A DNA stretch of 32,936 nucleotides from Chthoniobacterales bacterium (GTDB lineage Bacteria; Verrucomicrobiota; Verrucomicrobiia; Chthoniobacterales; Terrimicrobiaceae): assembly GCA_014879575.1 (NCBI GenBank), contig JACSRU010000073.1, positions 1 through 32,936 on the forward strand. Direction: 5' to 3'. This document shows positions 1 through 8,078 of the stretch, piece after piece. A program made the translations under genes and the position numbers. Position 1 is the stretch's first letter, and each line of letters opens with the position of its first letter. Under the pieces are notes generated by a model, which made no database searches, was not told where the DNA came from, and saw only the letters and a list, made by a program, of their open reading frames with translations.

Positions 1-147
1 CTCCAAAAGAGGTGCTTTGAGGCGGATGACACGGAGGTCATCTCTCCAAAAGAGGTGCTTTGAGGCGGACGACACGGAGGTCATCCCTCCAAAAGAGGTG
101 CTTTGAGGCGGACGACACGGAGGTCATCCCTCCAAAAGAGGTGCTTT
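1..147. repeat. 43-bp tandem repeat array, 3 full copies plus a partial copy
   Basis: Three head-to-tail 43-bp units run 1-43, 44-86 and 87-129, followed by an 18-base partial copy at 130-147. The array probably continues to the left of the window. Units 2 and 3 are identical; unit 1 differs at two positions. Each unit contains two small inverted repeats: CCTC/GAGG around CAAAA at the unit junction, and GATGAC or GACGAC pairing with GTCATC around a six-base loop. In units 2 and 3 the second stem carries a C-A mismatch if read from the plus strand but a G-U pair if read from the minus strand. Since 43 is not a multiple of three, it is not a coding repeat in one frame. There are no spacers, so it is not a CRISPR. 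Confidence 0.9.
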
Positions 148-291
148 TTGGTGCTGGAAAGTTTTGTCCTGCCTGTGCGCCGGAGGAAGCCGGAAGCCAA
201 TGATTGCGATTGCCGGGAATCTATGGTAACCGACTAGGCCTTCGATGCTGGGGGGGCGTGCCGGGACGTCCTTCGGTTTTCGCTCTTACGC

Positions 292-1167
292 ATGCAATCG
301 CCGTCCATTTTTCCGCCATCCGCAAGGGACCAGGACTTTGACCTGTGGGTCGAGGCCGGTCACGCGGAGAAGCACTATTGGCTGGATCTCTGGAGGTATC
401 GCGAACTTTTCCTCATCCTGGCCTGGCGCGATGTCGCGGTTCGTTACAAGCAGACGGTGGCCGGGACCGCGTGGGCGCTTGTCCAGCCGCTCCTGACCAT
501 GATCATCATGACGGTGATCTTCGGAAAAGTCGCCGGACTTCCCTCGATCGGAACCGCGCCGTATGCGATCATGGTTTTTGCGGCCCTCCTGCCGTGGCAA
601 TTTTTTTCCAACGCGCTTTCCTCCTCCGGGCAGAGCGTGATTTCCAACCGGGACATGATTTCGAAGGTCTATTTTCCGAGAATCATCATTCCCGCGGGAT
701 CCGTATTGGTGTCGCTGGTGGATTTTCTGATTTCCCTCGTCCTGCTTGCGGGGCTGATGGCCTGGTATCAATTTCCCCCGGTCTGGAATATTTTGTATCT
801 GCCGATTTTTCTGGTAGTCGGCATGGCGGCCGCGATGGGGGCCGGACTCGTGCTCACCGCCCTTACGGTGCACTACCGCGATTTTCGGATCCTGGTGCCC
901 TTCATCGTGCAATTTGGACTCTACGTGAGTCCTGTGGCGCTGAGCCTCGAAAAAATTCGCGAAAAGATCACTCCGGAATTGTTTTTCGTCTATTGCCTGA
1001 ATCCCATGGTCTTTGTGATCGAGGGGTTCCGGTGGTGCGTGCTTGGTGGGGATTTCCGGCTTGGGGAACCGCCCCTGCTCGTCTCCTGCGCGGTGGCCTT
1101 TGTCTTGTTGGCGGCCGGGATTTTTTATTTTCGAAAAACCGAGCGAACCTTTGCGGACATCATTTAA
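292..1167 (+). CDS. wzm: ABC-2 polysaccharide exporter, membrane subunit (Wzm-like)
   Basis: This 291-residue inner-membrane protein is the permease half of an ABC exporter that moves lipid-linked polysaccharide across the inner membrane. A cytoplasmic N-terminal stretch of about 45 residues ends in the family motif RDVAVRYKQT, followed by GTAWALVQPLL and about six hydrophobic segments. The segment VYFPRIIIPAGSVL is typical of the ABC-2 polysaccharide permease family. It is the first gene of the large plus-strand run and its stop overlaps the start of the ATPase gene in TAATG, so the two are almost certainly translationally coupled. I see no clear ribosome binding site before the ATG. The 144 bases between the repeat array and this gene (148-291) contain no ORF or promoter that I can defend. 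Confidence 0.93.
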   Translation: MQSPSIFPPSARDQDFDLWVEAGHAEKHYWLDLWRYRELFLILAWRDVAVRYKQTVAGTAWALVQPLLTMIIMTVIFGKVAGLPSIGTAPYAIMVFAALLPWQFFSNALSSSGQSVISNRDMISKVYFPRIIIPAGSVLVSLVDFLISLVLLAGLMAWYQFPPVWNILYLPIFLVVGMAAAMGAGLVLTALTVHYRDFRILVPFIVQFGLYVSPVALSLEKIREKITPELFFVYCLNPMVFVIEGFRWCVLGGDFRLGEPPLLVSCAVAFVLLAAGIFYFRKTERTFADII

Positions 1168-2435
1168 TGGCTCGGGAAGTCGTCATCCGAGCCGAAGGGC
1201 TCTCAAAAAAATACCTCCTTGGCCAGAAGGCCGGGAGCGCGGGGGGGTTGCGGCATGTTATCGAGGATGCGGCGGCTTCGCCGTTCCGTTTGGCAAAGCG
1301 GGTCATTACCGGGAAGACCCCGCGACTGGGGAGCGAAGAGGCGGAATTCTGGGCACTCCAGGATGTGACGTTCGACGTTCGCCGCGGGGATGTCGTCGGG
1401 ATTATCGGAAGAAACGGAGCCGGGAAGAGCACGTTGCTGAAGGTGCTGAGCCGGATCACCGAGCCGACCAGGGGGCGGATCGGTCTCAAGGGGCGTGTGG
1501 CCAGCCTGCTCGAAGTGGGCACCGGATTCCATCCCGAACTGACCGGCCGGGAAAACGTCTATCTCAACGGTGCCGTGCTGGGTATGCGGCAGGCGGAGGT
1601 TCGCCAAAAATTTGATGAAATTGTGGCGTTTGCCGGAGTGGAGCAATTCCTGGACACACCGGTCAAAAGGTATTCGAGCGGGATGTATGTCCGGCTTGCC
1701 TTTGCCGTGGCCGCCCACCTTGAACCGGAGATTCTCATCGTGGACGAGGTGCTTGCGGTGGGGGATTCCGAGTTCCAGAAAAAGTGTCTCGACAAAATGC
1801 GGGAAGTGACAGACGGGGGGAGAACCGTTCTGTTTGTGAGTCACAATCTTTCTGCGGTGGCCGCGCTTTGCGACCGGGCGATTTACCTGAAAGCCGGGAG
1901 GTTGCTGATGGCGGGCGAGAGCGGTCCCGTGATCGAGCGTTACCAGAGCGACGTGACGCACGCCGGCGACGCACCGGCATCCAACGCCGCCTTCCGCAGC
2001 GGCAGTGGCACGCACCGGATCGAGGAGATCCGTCCCGCAGGCAGCGATTTTTCCCCGCGTTCGCCCATGGAGTTTCGCGTCCGCATCCGTCAGCATGCGC
2101 CGGAGGGACCATTCCACTTTTCCATGCATTTTCGGGATGAGTGGGACGTCGAGGTTTTTGCAATCAACTCGGAATCCCTCGAAGGGATCACCCTCCAGCC
2201 CGGCGACCAGGAAGCCCTCCTGCGCATCAGCTCGCCGTGGCTTCCTCCCGGCGACTACCGGGCGGATGCCTATCTCCACCGGCATGGGATCATTGACCAT
2301 TGGCCGGACGCCTGCCGATTCCATGTCGGAGCCGACGTGGCGGTGCGCGGATACTCGGCGGCCAGCGCGAAGAACGCCGGGAAGGCGCTGGCGGACTTCA
2401 CCCTTCGGATCGCACGTCCGGAGGCCGGAACCTGA
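1167..2435 (+). CDS. wzt: ABC polysaccharide exporter, ATPase subunit with C-terminal glycan-binding-type domain (Wzt-like)
   Basis: This 422-residue protein powers the Wzm-like permease. The nucleotide-binding domain has Walker A GRNGAGKST (residues 81-89), a signature in the reduced form YSSGM (169-173), Walker B ILIVDEVL (189-196) and the switch histidine H226. An extended N-terminal segment of about 60 residues before the core is common in the Wzt family. From about residue 265 a C-terminal domain rich in beta strands follows, about 155 residues long. In characterised Wzt proteins this domain binds the modified non-reducing end of the finished glycan and couples chain termination to export. 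The ATG at 1167 was chosen because it overlaps the wzm stop. The frame is open further upstream, but that part is a shadow of wzm. Confidence 0.93.
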   Translation: MAREVVIRAEGLSKKYLLGQKAGSAGGLRHVIEDAAASPFRLAKRVITGKTPRLGSEEAEFWALQDVTFDVRRGDVVGIIGRNGAGKSTLLKVLSRITEPTRGRIGLKGRVASLLEVGTGFHPELTGRENVYLNGAVLGMRQAEVRQKFDEIVAFAGVEQFLDTPVKRYSSGMYVRLAFAVAAHLEPEILIVDEVLAVGDSEFQKKCLDKMREVTDGGRTVLFVSHNLSAVAALCDRAIYLKAGRLLMAGESGPVIERYQSDVTHAGDAPASNAAFRSGSGTHRIEEIRPAGSDFSPRSPMEFRVRIRQHAPEGPFHFSMHFRDEWDVEVFAINSESLEGITLQPGDQEALLRISSPWLPPGDYRADAYLHRHGIIDHWPDACRFHVGADVAVRGYSAASAKNAGKALADFTLRIARPEAGT

Positions 2436-2438
2436 GCC

Positions 2439-3566
2439 ATGCGCGTCGGGATTTTTCTCACGCGGACCTACCGTCCGTATTCCATAGATTTCGATGGCTA
2501 TGCCGCAGAGATCGCAAGATCCGGTCACGAACCGGTGGTCATCTGTCCTGCGAATCACCATCCAAACTTCCCATTTCAGGTGGTGGTTTATGCGGGCGAT
2601 GAGGCCTCGCATCCGGATTTTTGGAAAGCCCTGGGTTTGGAGCGGGTGATTTGCATGACATGGTTCAAGCATCCGGAAATTTTTCAAGCCATCCGGGCGG
2701 CCGGTGTGCGGATCATCAACCGGGCGGATTCCGACGGCCAGGTCAGCGCGCGCGTGTTTCCGTCCGCCGTATTCCATCGGTGTGTGCAGGCCTTTCATGG
2801 GCCCATGGATCTTCTGCGGCGACTCCGGCATTTTGTAAACCGGTGGTTGTGGCATTGGAAAAGCGATGATGCCGAGGTTCTGAAGATGATGGACCTTTCC
2901 GACCGGATCGTTGTCGAAACCCAGCCATTCCTCGAGCACTTCAAAAAATTTCTCCGGTTTCACCGTCGGGAGGATCTTCTCGGGAAATTCGCCGTCGTTC
3001 CGCATTCGGTTCCGGAATTATTCATCGAGTCGCCGGTTGCCGGAAGCCCGCGCAAAACCATTTTTTGCAGCGGGAGGTGGGATGATGACCAGAAGAACGC
3101 CGCGCTCCTCGCGGCCAGCATCCCGCAAATCCTTCGTGAGTGTCCCGAAGGGGATTTTCTGATCGCGGGCTACGGGGTGGACGAGATGTTTGCGCGGCTG
3201 GCCGGTCAGGATTCCAGGATCCGGCTCGCCGGTCTGCTGCCCCGGGAATCCCTTCCTGCGCTTCTGGCAGGCAGCCGGTTTTTGTTGTCCTCCTCGCGGT
3301 GGGAATCGCATCCAATCGGCGCCCTCGAGGCCCTGTGTTGCGGATGTACGGTGGTGGCCACTCCGGTCCCGGGGTTTCAGGCCATCGTCCAAGGGGGGAA
3401 ATATGGCACCCTCGCGAGTTCCCACTCCGTCGCCGCGCTGGTCAATGCCGTGAGGGAGGAATGGATGTTGTGGGACGCCGGAAAGCGTCTCCCTGGAGAA
3501 ATTGCCTCGCATTGGCGGGCGGAAGTGAACAACAAGGTGGTGGTCGCACAACTCCTCAGTCAATGA
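2439..3566 (+). CDS. GT-B glycosyltransferase
   Basis: This 375-residue cytoplasmic protein has the two-domain layout of GT-B glycosyltransferases. The N-terminal acceptor domain begins MRVGIFLTRTYRP, with hydrophobic beta strands ending near VICPA. The C-terminal nucleotide-sugar domain carries a glutamate pair spaced E-x7-E (E289 and E297, in WESHPIGALEAL), followed by a GCTVVATPVPG loop, as in family GT4. The donor and acceptor cannot be read from sequence. It starts 3 bases after wzt and its TGA overlaps the next gene's ATG, so it belongs to the same transcription unit. Confidence 0.85.
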   Translation: MRVGIFLTRTYRPYSIDFDGYAAEIARSGHEPVVICPANHHPNFPFQVVVYAGDEASHPDFWKALGLERVICMTWFKHPEIFQAIRAAGVRIINRADSDGQVSARVFPSAVFHRCVQAFHGPMDLLRRLRHFVNRWLWHWKSDDAEVLKMMDLSDRIVVETQPFLEHFKKFLRFHRREDLLGKFAVVPHSVPELFIESPVAGSPRKTIFCSGRWDDDQKNAALLAASIPQILRECPEGDFLIAGYGVDEMFARLAGQDSRIRLAGLLPRESLPALLAGSRFLLSSSRWESHPIGALEALCCGCTVVATPVPGFQAIVQGGKYGTLASSHSVAALVNAVREEWMLWDAGKRLPGEIASHWRAEVNNKVVVAQLLSQ

Positions 3567-4420
3567 TCAAGTCGCTTTTAACAAAACTCCGGACGTTCAA
3601 GGCGGGAATGGAAATGCTGCCTCCGCTGGTCGGGGACATCCATCGGGCGGCCACCGAGAGCCGGATTGCGCGCCTCCTCAGCAATCCCAGATACGCGGAT
3701 CCCAGAAGCTTGGCGCGCCACCGCCACAAGGTCTTCTCGCAATTTGGGCAGGATGGGATGATTGCCGAGATTTTTCGGCGAATCGGTGTGGGGCAAAAAC
3801 GGTTTGTCGAGATCGGGACCGCCCCGCTGGAGAACAATACCGGCTTTTTGTTGTTCCAGGGATGGAGCGGACTCTGGATGGATGCGGCTCTTCCTGCGGA
3901 GAGCGATCTGCCGGCGGAACTTCGCGCGGTGATTGCCGGAGGAAAGCTGTGTTGCGACAGAAGTTTTCTCACGAGGGACAACGTGGCAAGCCTCCTGGCC
4001 GGGCACGGCTTCGGTGAGGATGTGGATTTTTTGGGTGTGGATTTGGACTACAATACCTTCCATCTTTTCGGAGCCTGCCTGCCGTCGAGCCCCCGAGTCA
4101 TCGCCGTCGAATACAATGGCCAGTTGCCGTCCGATCTCGACTGGGTGGCGCCCTACATTGAAGATGCCGTTTGGGATATGACCCTCGCCTATGGGGCAAG
4201 CCTCAAGGCACTGGAAAACAAGGCGACCGAAGCCGGCTACTCGCTGGTCGGCTGCGAACTTTCCGGCAGCGACGCCTTTTTTGTTCGCAATGATCTTCTG
4301 GGCGATTTGTTCCATCCGCCCTTTACCGCCGAACACCATTGGGAGCCCTTGAGGGTGGGATTGGATGGTGCGACCGGCCATCCGCCAGCCTATCCCCGAA
4401 TTCCGAAAAATGCCGGTTGA
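3563..4420 (+). CDS. FkbM-like methyltransferase-fold protein
   Basis: This 285-residue protein resembles the FkbM-related group found in glycan clusters: a VFSQFGQDGM segment (about residues 57-66), then FVEIG and ENNTGFLLFQGWSGLWMD. FkbM enzymes O-methylate sugars or related hydroxyls using S-adenosylmethionine. Here the usual glycine-rich SAM loop after EIG reads EIGTAPLENNT and lacks the second glycine, so activity is uncertain. A methyl group at the chain end would suit a Wzt C-terminal domain that recognises a capped end, and the gene lies two genes after wzt. That functional link is inference. The ATG at 3563 overlaps the previous stop in ATGA; the frame is open upstream but that part is a shadow. 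Confidence 0.65.
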   Translation: MIKSLLTKLRTFKAGMEMLPPLVGDIHRAATESRIARLLSNPRYADPRSLARHRHKVFSQFGQDGMIAEIFRRIGVGQKRFVEIGTAPLENNTGFLLFQGWSGLWMDAALPAESDLPAELRAVIAGGKLCCDRSFLTRDNVASLLAGHGFGEDVDFLGVDLDYNTFHLFGACLPSSPRVIAVEYNGQLPSDLDWVAPYIEDAVWDMTLAYGASLKALENKATEAGYSLVGCELSGSDAFFVRNDLLGDLFHPPFTAEHHWEPLRVGLDGATGHPPAYPRIPKNAG

Positions 4421-4457
4421 GGGCTTTTACGGAAAACAGAACTCCGCCGCAAACTGA
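4410..4457 (+). other. Candidate bridging mini-ORF of 15 codons
   Basis: ATG at 4410 lies inside the end of the FkbM-like gene. The short frame (MPVEGFYGKQNSAAN) ends with TGA at 4455-4457, which shares its last base with the ATG of the next glycosyltransferase (TGATG). It spans the whole 36-base gap. It could carry ribosomes across by stop-start coupling. The peptide itself need not have a function. Chance cannot be excluded from one example. Confidence 0.25.
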
Positions 4458-5626
4458 TGCATTCTCCAGCCGAGTGCGGTGATCGGGCCCGGAAGCGAAC
4501 TCTGACCATTGCATCCCGGCAGCTCCCGCTCGCGACAGGTGGGTTGGCGGCGTATCAGAGACAGCTCGCCGTCGAGTTGATCCGCCGCGAAAACATGGCC
4601 GTCGAGTTTCTGGCTGTGGAGCCTCCCGGCGGGGCCTCCCCGGAACAGACGACGCTCCCGGCAAAGGGCATGGTGCTGAAAGGGTGCGGGAATCGGGCCT
4701 TAGGGATGCGACTGGCATCCCGTCCGATTTTTCACCCTCTGCTTCAGGCCTGGATTTCCCTGCGATTCCGGCAAGTGGCATCGGGGGACCGGGCCCGCGG
4801 GGGGATTCACTTTGTGGGAACGGGATGGGATTTTGCGGGCTTTGGATTTCTTGATCTGGCCCGCCGCCGGAACGCGCGCTTTACGATTTGGCCCGCCGTT
4901 CATTCCGGACAATGGGGGGATGACAAAATTGATCTGCGCCTTTACCGGCAAGCGGATGCGGTCATTTGCCAGTCCCGGCACGAGGCGGGGCACCTTGTGA
5001 GGCTGGGGCTCGATGCAGAAAAAATCGTTCGGTGTCAGTTGCCGCCGATGTGTTTGCCTGGGCGGGAGGGGGGACGTCTTCGGGAACAGCTGGGCATCGG
5101 AAAGCGGCCTGCCGTCCTGTTCCTTGGGCGGCGCGATTCCTCAAAAGGTTACCCCGTCCTGCTCAAGGCCTGGGAGGCGGTTTTGTGCTCCCACCCGGAA
5201 GCCGTTCTGCTCGTGTCCGGCACCGGCGGTGAGGAATATGGGACCCTGGCCGACGGCCTGCCCGGCGATTCCCTGCGGGATCTCGGCATCGCCGACGAGG
5301 AGACCAAGGCGCAAGCCCTGGCCGCCTGCGATATTTTTTGTCTGCCAACCGCCCATGAGTCCTTCGGCATTGTTTTTGGTGAAGCCTGGAGCTATGGGAA
5401 GCCGGTCATTTGTGGTCCCGCGCCCGCGTCGCGGGAGTGGATCGAGGATGGGAAAACCGGTCTGCATGTGGACCAATCGCCGCACGCGATTGCGGAGGCG
5501 CTCTGTCGGCTTCTGGAGCATCCGGAGCTTGCCGTCCAAATGGGGGCGGAGGGGAAAAAATATCAGGAAAGCCAACTTACCTGGGAAAAGACTCTGGCCT
5601 CGCACCTGACCGCCTTTGGGATGTAG
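4457..5626 (+). CDS. GT4-family glycosyltransferase
   Basis: This 389-residue protein has a GT-B fold. The N-terminal domain contains the donor-family turn QLPLATGGLAAYQRQLA (glycine-rich loop near residue 28). The C-terminal domain has FLGRRDSSKGYPVLLKAW, typical of GT4, and the E-x7-E pair E301/E309 in ESFGIVFGE, followed by GKPVICGPAPASREWIEDGKTG. It would add one sugar to the lipid-linked chain from a nucleotide-sugar donor in the cytoplasm; the sugar is unknown. It is separated from the FkbM-like gene by 36 bases, one of the few real gaps in the run. The first 15 residues are not conserved-looking, so a slightly later start is possible. Confidence 0.9.
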   Translation: MHSPAECGDRARKRTLTIASRQLPLATGGLAAYQRQLAVELIRRENMAVEFLAVEPPGGASPEQTTLPAKGMVLKGCGNRALGMRLASRPIFHPLLQAWISLRFRQVASGDRARGGIHFVGTGWDFAGFGFLDLARRRNARFTIWPAVHSGQWGDDKIDLRLYRQADAVICQSRHEAGHLVRLGLDAEKIVRCQLPPMCLPGREGGRLREQLGIGKRPAVLFLGRRDSSKGYPVLLKAWEAVLCSHPEAVLLVSGTGGEEYGTLADGLPGDSLRDLGIADEETKAQALAACDIFCLPTAHESFGIVFGEAWSYGKPVICGPAPASREWIEDGKTGLHVDQSPHAIAEALCRLLEHPELAVQMGAEGKKYQESQLTWEKTLASHLTAFGM

Positions 5627-5636
5627 GCTCGACTCC

Positions 5637-6545
5637 ATGGTGCCGGAAGTAACCATCCTCATTCCCACATGCAATCGCCCGGAGGCGTTGGCCGCCTGCC
5701 TGAGTCTCCTTGGGCCGCAAGTTTCCCCCGGCGCATCGGTGGAGATTCGGATTTGTGATGACTCGGACACGGACGGAACACGGGACATGCTGGCGAAGGA
5801 TTTTCCGCAGGTGATCCGGATTCCCGGTCCACGCCGGGGGCCGGGAGCCAACCGGAATGCGGGCGCGGAGACGGCTCTTGGCCGCTGGCTTGTTTTTCTC
5901 GACGACGATGTTCTGCCGCATGCGGCGTATTTTTCCTCGATGCTTGCGGCGATCCGTGATCCTGCCAACGGCGGTCATGTCCTTGCCGGCGCGACATTCC
6001 GCTCCGGTGCGGATAAAGACTCCCTGCTTTTCGAGTCCCCGCATTACGACCGCCCCGTCGGCCTTCCCCCTTCCTGCAACTTTGCCATGCCCCGGGAGGT
6101 TTTTCTGGCGTCCGGGGGATTTGACGAGCGCTTCCGGCATTCCTTCGAGGACATGGAATTTTTTGCGCGTCTCGAGCGTTCTGGCGTGAGGCGGCGATTT
6201 GTCAAGGAGGCGGCCGTGGACCATCCGATCCGGCGACTGCCCCCGCCAGCGGCTCTGGCCCGACGATGGGAGGCGCGAGTGATCAGTGGGTTCGATTCCG
6301 GCGCGAGTGCCCCCGGTCTCCTGTGGCGTCTGCCGCGACATGTGTTCATGGTCATCCTCGCGCGCTTCCGCGGTCGGAAGCCCGATGGCGCATCCCTTCT
6401 TGCGGCGGGAATTTTTGTCGCCGAATTTTTCCTGACAGTGGTCCGGCTGCCCGGGTGGCTTTTGAAATACCGCGCCCAGCCCGTCTCGTCCTTCTGGAGC
6501 GGGCAAATGGCGAAGGGACACCGCCAGCCCGGATTCGGTCTCTGA
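5637..6545 (+). CDS. GT2-family (GT-A) glycosyltransferase
   Basis: This 302-residue enzyme begins with the GT2 opening VTILIPTCNRPEALAACL, has the metal- and donor-binding aspartates in FLDDDV (D89-D91) and the catalytic-base region FEDMEFFARL (E171, D172). The C-terminal third is basic and contains one or two hydrophobic stretches (around VFMVILARF and LLAAGIFVAEFFLTVV), suggesting membrane association. The frame is also open from a TTG at 5616, which would overlap the previous gene by 11 bases. I chose the ATG at 5637 because the conserved domain begins immediately after it. Confidence 0.9.
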   Translation: MVPEVTILIPTCNRPEALAACLSLLGPQVSPGASVEIRICDDSDTDGTRDMLAKDFPQVIRIPGPRRGPGANRNAGAETALGRWLVFLDDDVLPHAAYFSSMLAAIRDPANGGHVLAGATFRSGADKDSLLFESPHYDRPVGLPPSCNFAMPREVFLASGGFDERFRHSFEDMEFFARLERSGVRRRFVKEAAVDHPIRRLPPPAALARRWEARVISGFDSGASAPGLLWRLPRHVFMVILARFRGRKPDGASLLAAGIFVAEFFLTVVRLPGWLLKYRAQPVSSFWSGQMAKGHRQPGFGL

Positions 6546-6549
6546 CGCC

Positions 6550-7473
6550 ATGCGCATTTCGGTAATCATCCCCACCTTCAAGCGTCCGGACTATCTGGCG
6601 AAAGCCCTGCGGGGGCTCGCGGGACAGCTCCGTCCGGCGGATCAGATCGTTCTGGGTGTGCGGGAGGAAGACGGCGGGACCGCAGAATTCCTGGCCACAT
6701 CAGCCTATGCTGTGACGACAGCGACAGCCCGCAAACCGGGAGTCATTGCCAGCATGAATGCCGCCTTGGCGAAGACCGATGGCGATATCGTGTGCCTGCT
6801 CGATGATGACGCCGAACCACTCCCGGATTGGCTGCAACAAATCGAAAAGCGGTTCGCAGAGGATCCCCGGTTGGGAATGCTCGGTGGGCGGGATCTCCTC
6901 CGCGACCACCCCGAAATGCGGGACCGCGAACCTCTCACGGCCCGCGTGGGGGTTTTCACATGGTATGGGAGATTTCTTGGCAACCACCATCGGGGAGGGG
7001 GGGGATACCGCCGCGTGGACACGCTGAAGGGCTGCAACGCTGCGGCGCGGGGAGATCTCCTGCGACGGATCGGTTTCGAGAGGGGCCTGCGGGGAGAAGG
7101 CGCACAAGTTCATTGGGAGATCGCGCTTTGCCTGGATGTCGCGGCGGCGGGATTTTCGGTGGCCTACGATCCGGCACTTCGTGTGATCCACCATATTGCC
7201 CCGCGCTATGGTGTTGACCAGTCCCATCGGGGCGGCTTTTCTGCGGAAGGTCTCTTTGACATGGTTTGGAATGAACACTACGTGGTTTCGCGCCGCCTGC
7301 CTGCGGGACAAAGAATCCGCCACGCTCTCTGGGCGGTGCTCGTGGGATCCCTGGACGCGCCCGGTCTCGTCCAATACGCCCGGCTGGTCCTCCGACGCGA
7401 TCCAAGGCGCAAGGAACGATTTGCGATCACAAGGCGGGCAATCCGGGAAGGGAGGAAAGCCGGATGCGCCTGA
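6550..7473 (+). CDS. GT2-family (GT-A) glycosyltransferase
   Basis: This 307-residue enzyme begins ISVIIPTFKRPDYLAKAL, the nucleotide-binding strand of family GT2, and has the DxD-type motif CLLDDDAEP (D85-D87). The conserved KGCNAAARGDLLRRIGF segment and the later acidic motif GEGAQVHWEIAL correspond to the acceptor/base region. No strong membrane segment is seen until a weakly hydrophobic stretch near residue 260. It follows the other GT2 gene by 4 bases and overlaps the acetyltransferase gene by 10 bases. The two GT2 proteins differ clearly, so they are not a recent duplication. Confidence 0.9.
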   Translation: MRISVIIPTFKRPDYLAKALRGLAGQLRPADQIVLGVREEDGGTAEFLATSAYAVTTATARKPGVIASMNAALAKTDGDIVCLLDDDAEPLPDWLQQIEKRFAEDPRLGMLGGRDLLRDHPEMRDREPLTARVGVFTWYGRFLGNHHRGGGGYRRVDTLKGCNAAARGDLLRRIGFERGLRGEGAQVHWEIALCLDVAAAGFSVAYDPALRVIHHIAPRYGVDQSHRGGFSAEGLFDMVWNEHYVVSRRLPAGQRIRHALWAVLVGSLDAPGLVQYARLVLRRDPRRKERFAITRRAIREGRKAGCA

Positions 7474-8078
7474 CGGAAATGTTCCAAAGGGGTTGGAGAC
7501 GCGCGGAACTCGTCATTCCCTCGCCCGGGTCCATTCTTCGCAAATTTGTTTGGAGGCTGCGCGGTGCCTCCATCGGAGCGCGCACGAGGCTTCCCGCCTG
7601 CCGGGCTCCCTGGCCCCATCAGGTGCGCATCGGATCCGACTGCCGGCTTCAGCACGACATTTTTTTCAACTACGACCACTATTGGACGCCGGGGCCTTCG
7701 ATCCTTGTGGGCGACCGTGTTTTTATCGGCAGATCCGTGGAGTTCAACATCCAGGGAAGGATCGAGATCGGGGATGACTGCCTGATCGGTGCGGGGTGCT
7801 TCTTTGTCGATCACGATCATGGTCGGCGCGCGGGTGCCAGTTTTCGCGGTCAATCGAATGAAATCCGGGAAATTCACATCGGGAAAAATGTCTGGCTGGG
7901 TGCCGGCTGCACGGTTTTGAAGGGGGTCCGGATCGGTGACGGAGCCGTGATTGGTGCCGGGTCGGTGCTTACCGAATCCGTTCCGAAAAATGAAGTGCGC
8001 GCGGGAAATCCCGCGCGACCCATTACATCCCGCAGCGCCGGATCCGGACATCTCCCGAAGACGCCACCCACCGATTGA
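7464..8078 (+). CDS. Left-handed beta-helix (hexapeptide) O-acyltransferase
   Basis: This 204-residue protein belongs to the hexapeptide acyltransferases (WcaF/Maa/NodL-like), which usually transfer an acetyl group from acetyl-CoA to a sugar hydroxyl. The hexapeptide turns run from about residue 52 to 175 (for example VRIGSDC, ILVGDRVFIGRSV, IEIGDDCLIGAGC, IHIGKNVWLGAGCTVLKGVRIGDGAVIGAGSVL). The catalytic histidine lies in the loop FFVDHDHG. It ends in the typical AGNPARPI. It overlaps the GT2 gene upstream and shares TTGA with the gene downstream. A role in decorating the polysaccharide is likely from context; the substrate is unknown. Confidence 0.88.
   Translation: MRLTEMFQRGWRRAELVIPSPGSILRKFVWRLRGASIGARTRLPACRAPWPHQVRIGSDCRLQHDIFFNYDHYWTPGPSILVGDRVFIGRSVEFNIQGRIEIGDDCLIGAGCFFVDHDHGRRAGASFRGQSNEIREIHIGKNVWLGAGCTVLKGVRIGDGAVIGAGSVLTESVPKNEVRAGNPARPITSRSAGSGHLPKTPPTD

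Noticed and set aside
1-147. CRISPR array
   Set aside because: The 43-bp units are directly adjacent with no variable spacers, and no cas gene is in the window.
1203-3005. Long minus-strand reading frame of 600 codons
   Set aside because: It runs antisense through wzt and the first glycosyltransferase, which have clear motifs. Its translation is rich in Arg, Pro, Gly and His, typical of a GC-rich shadow frame.
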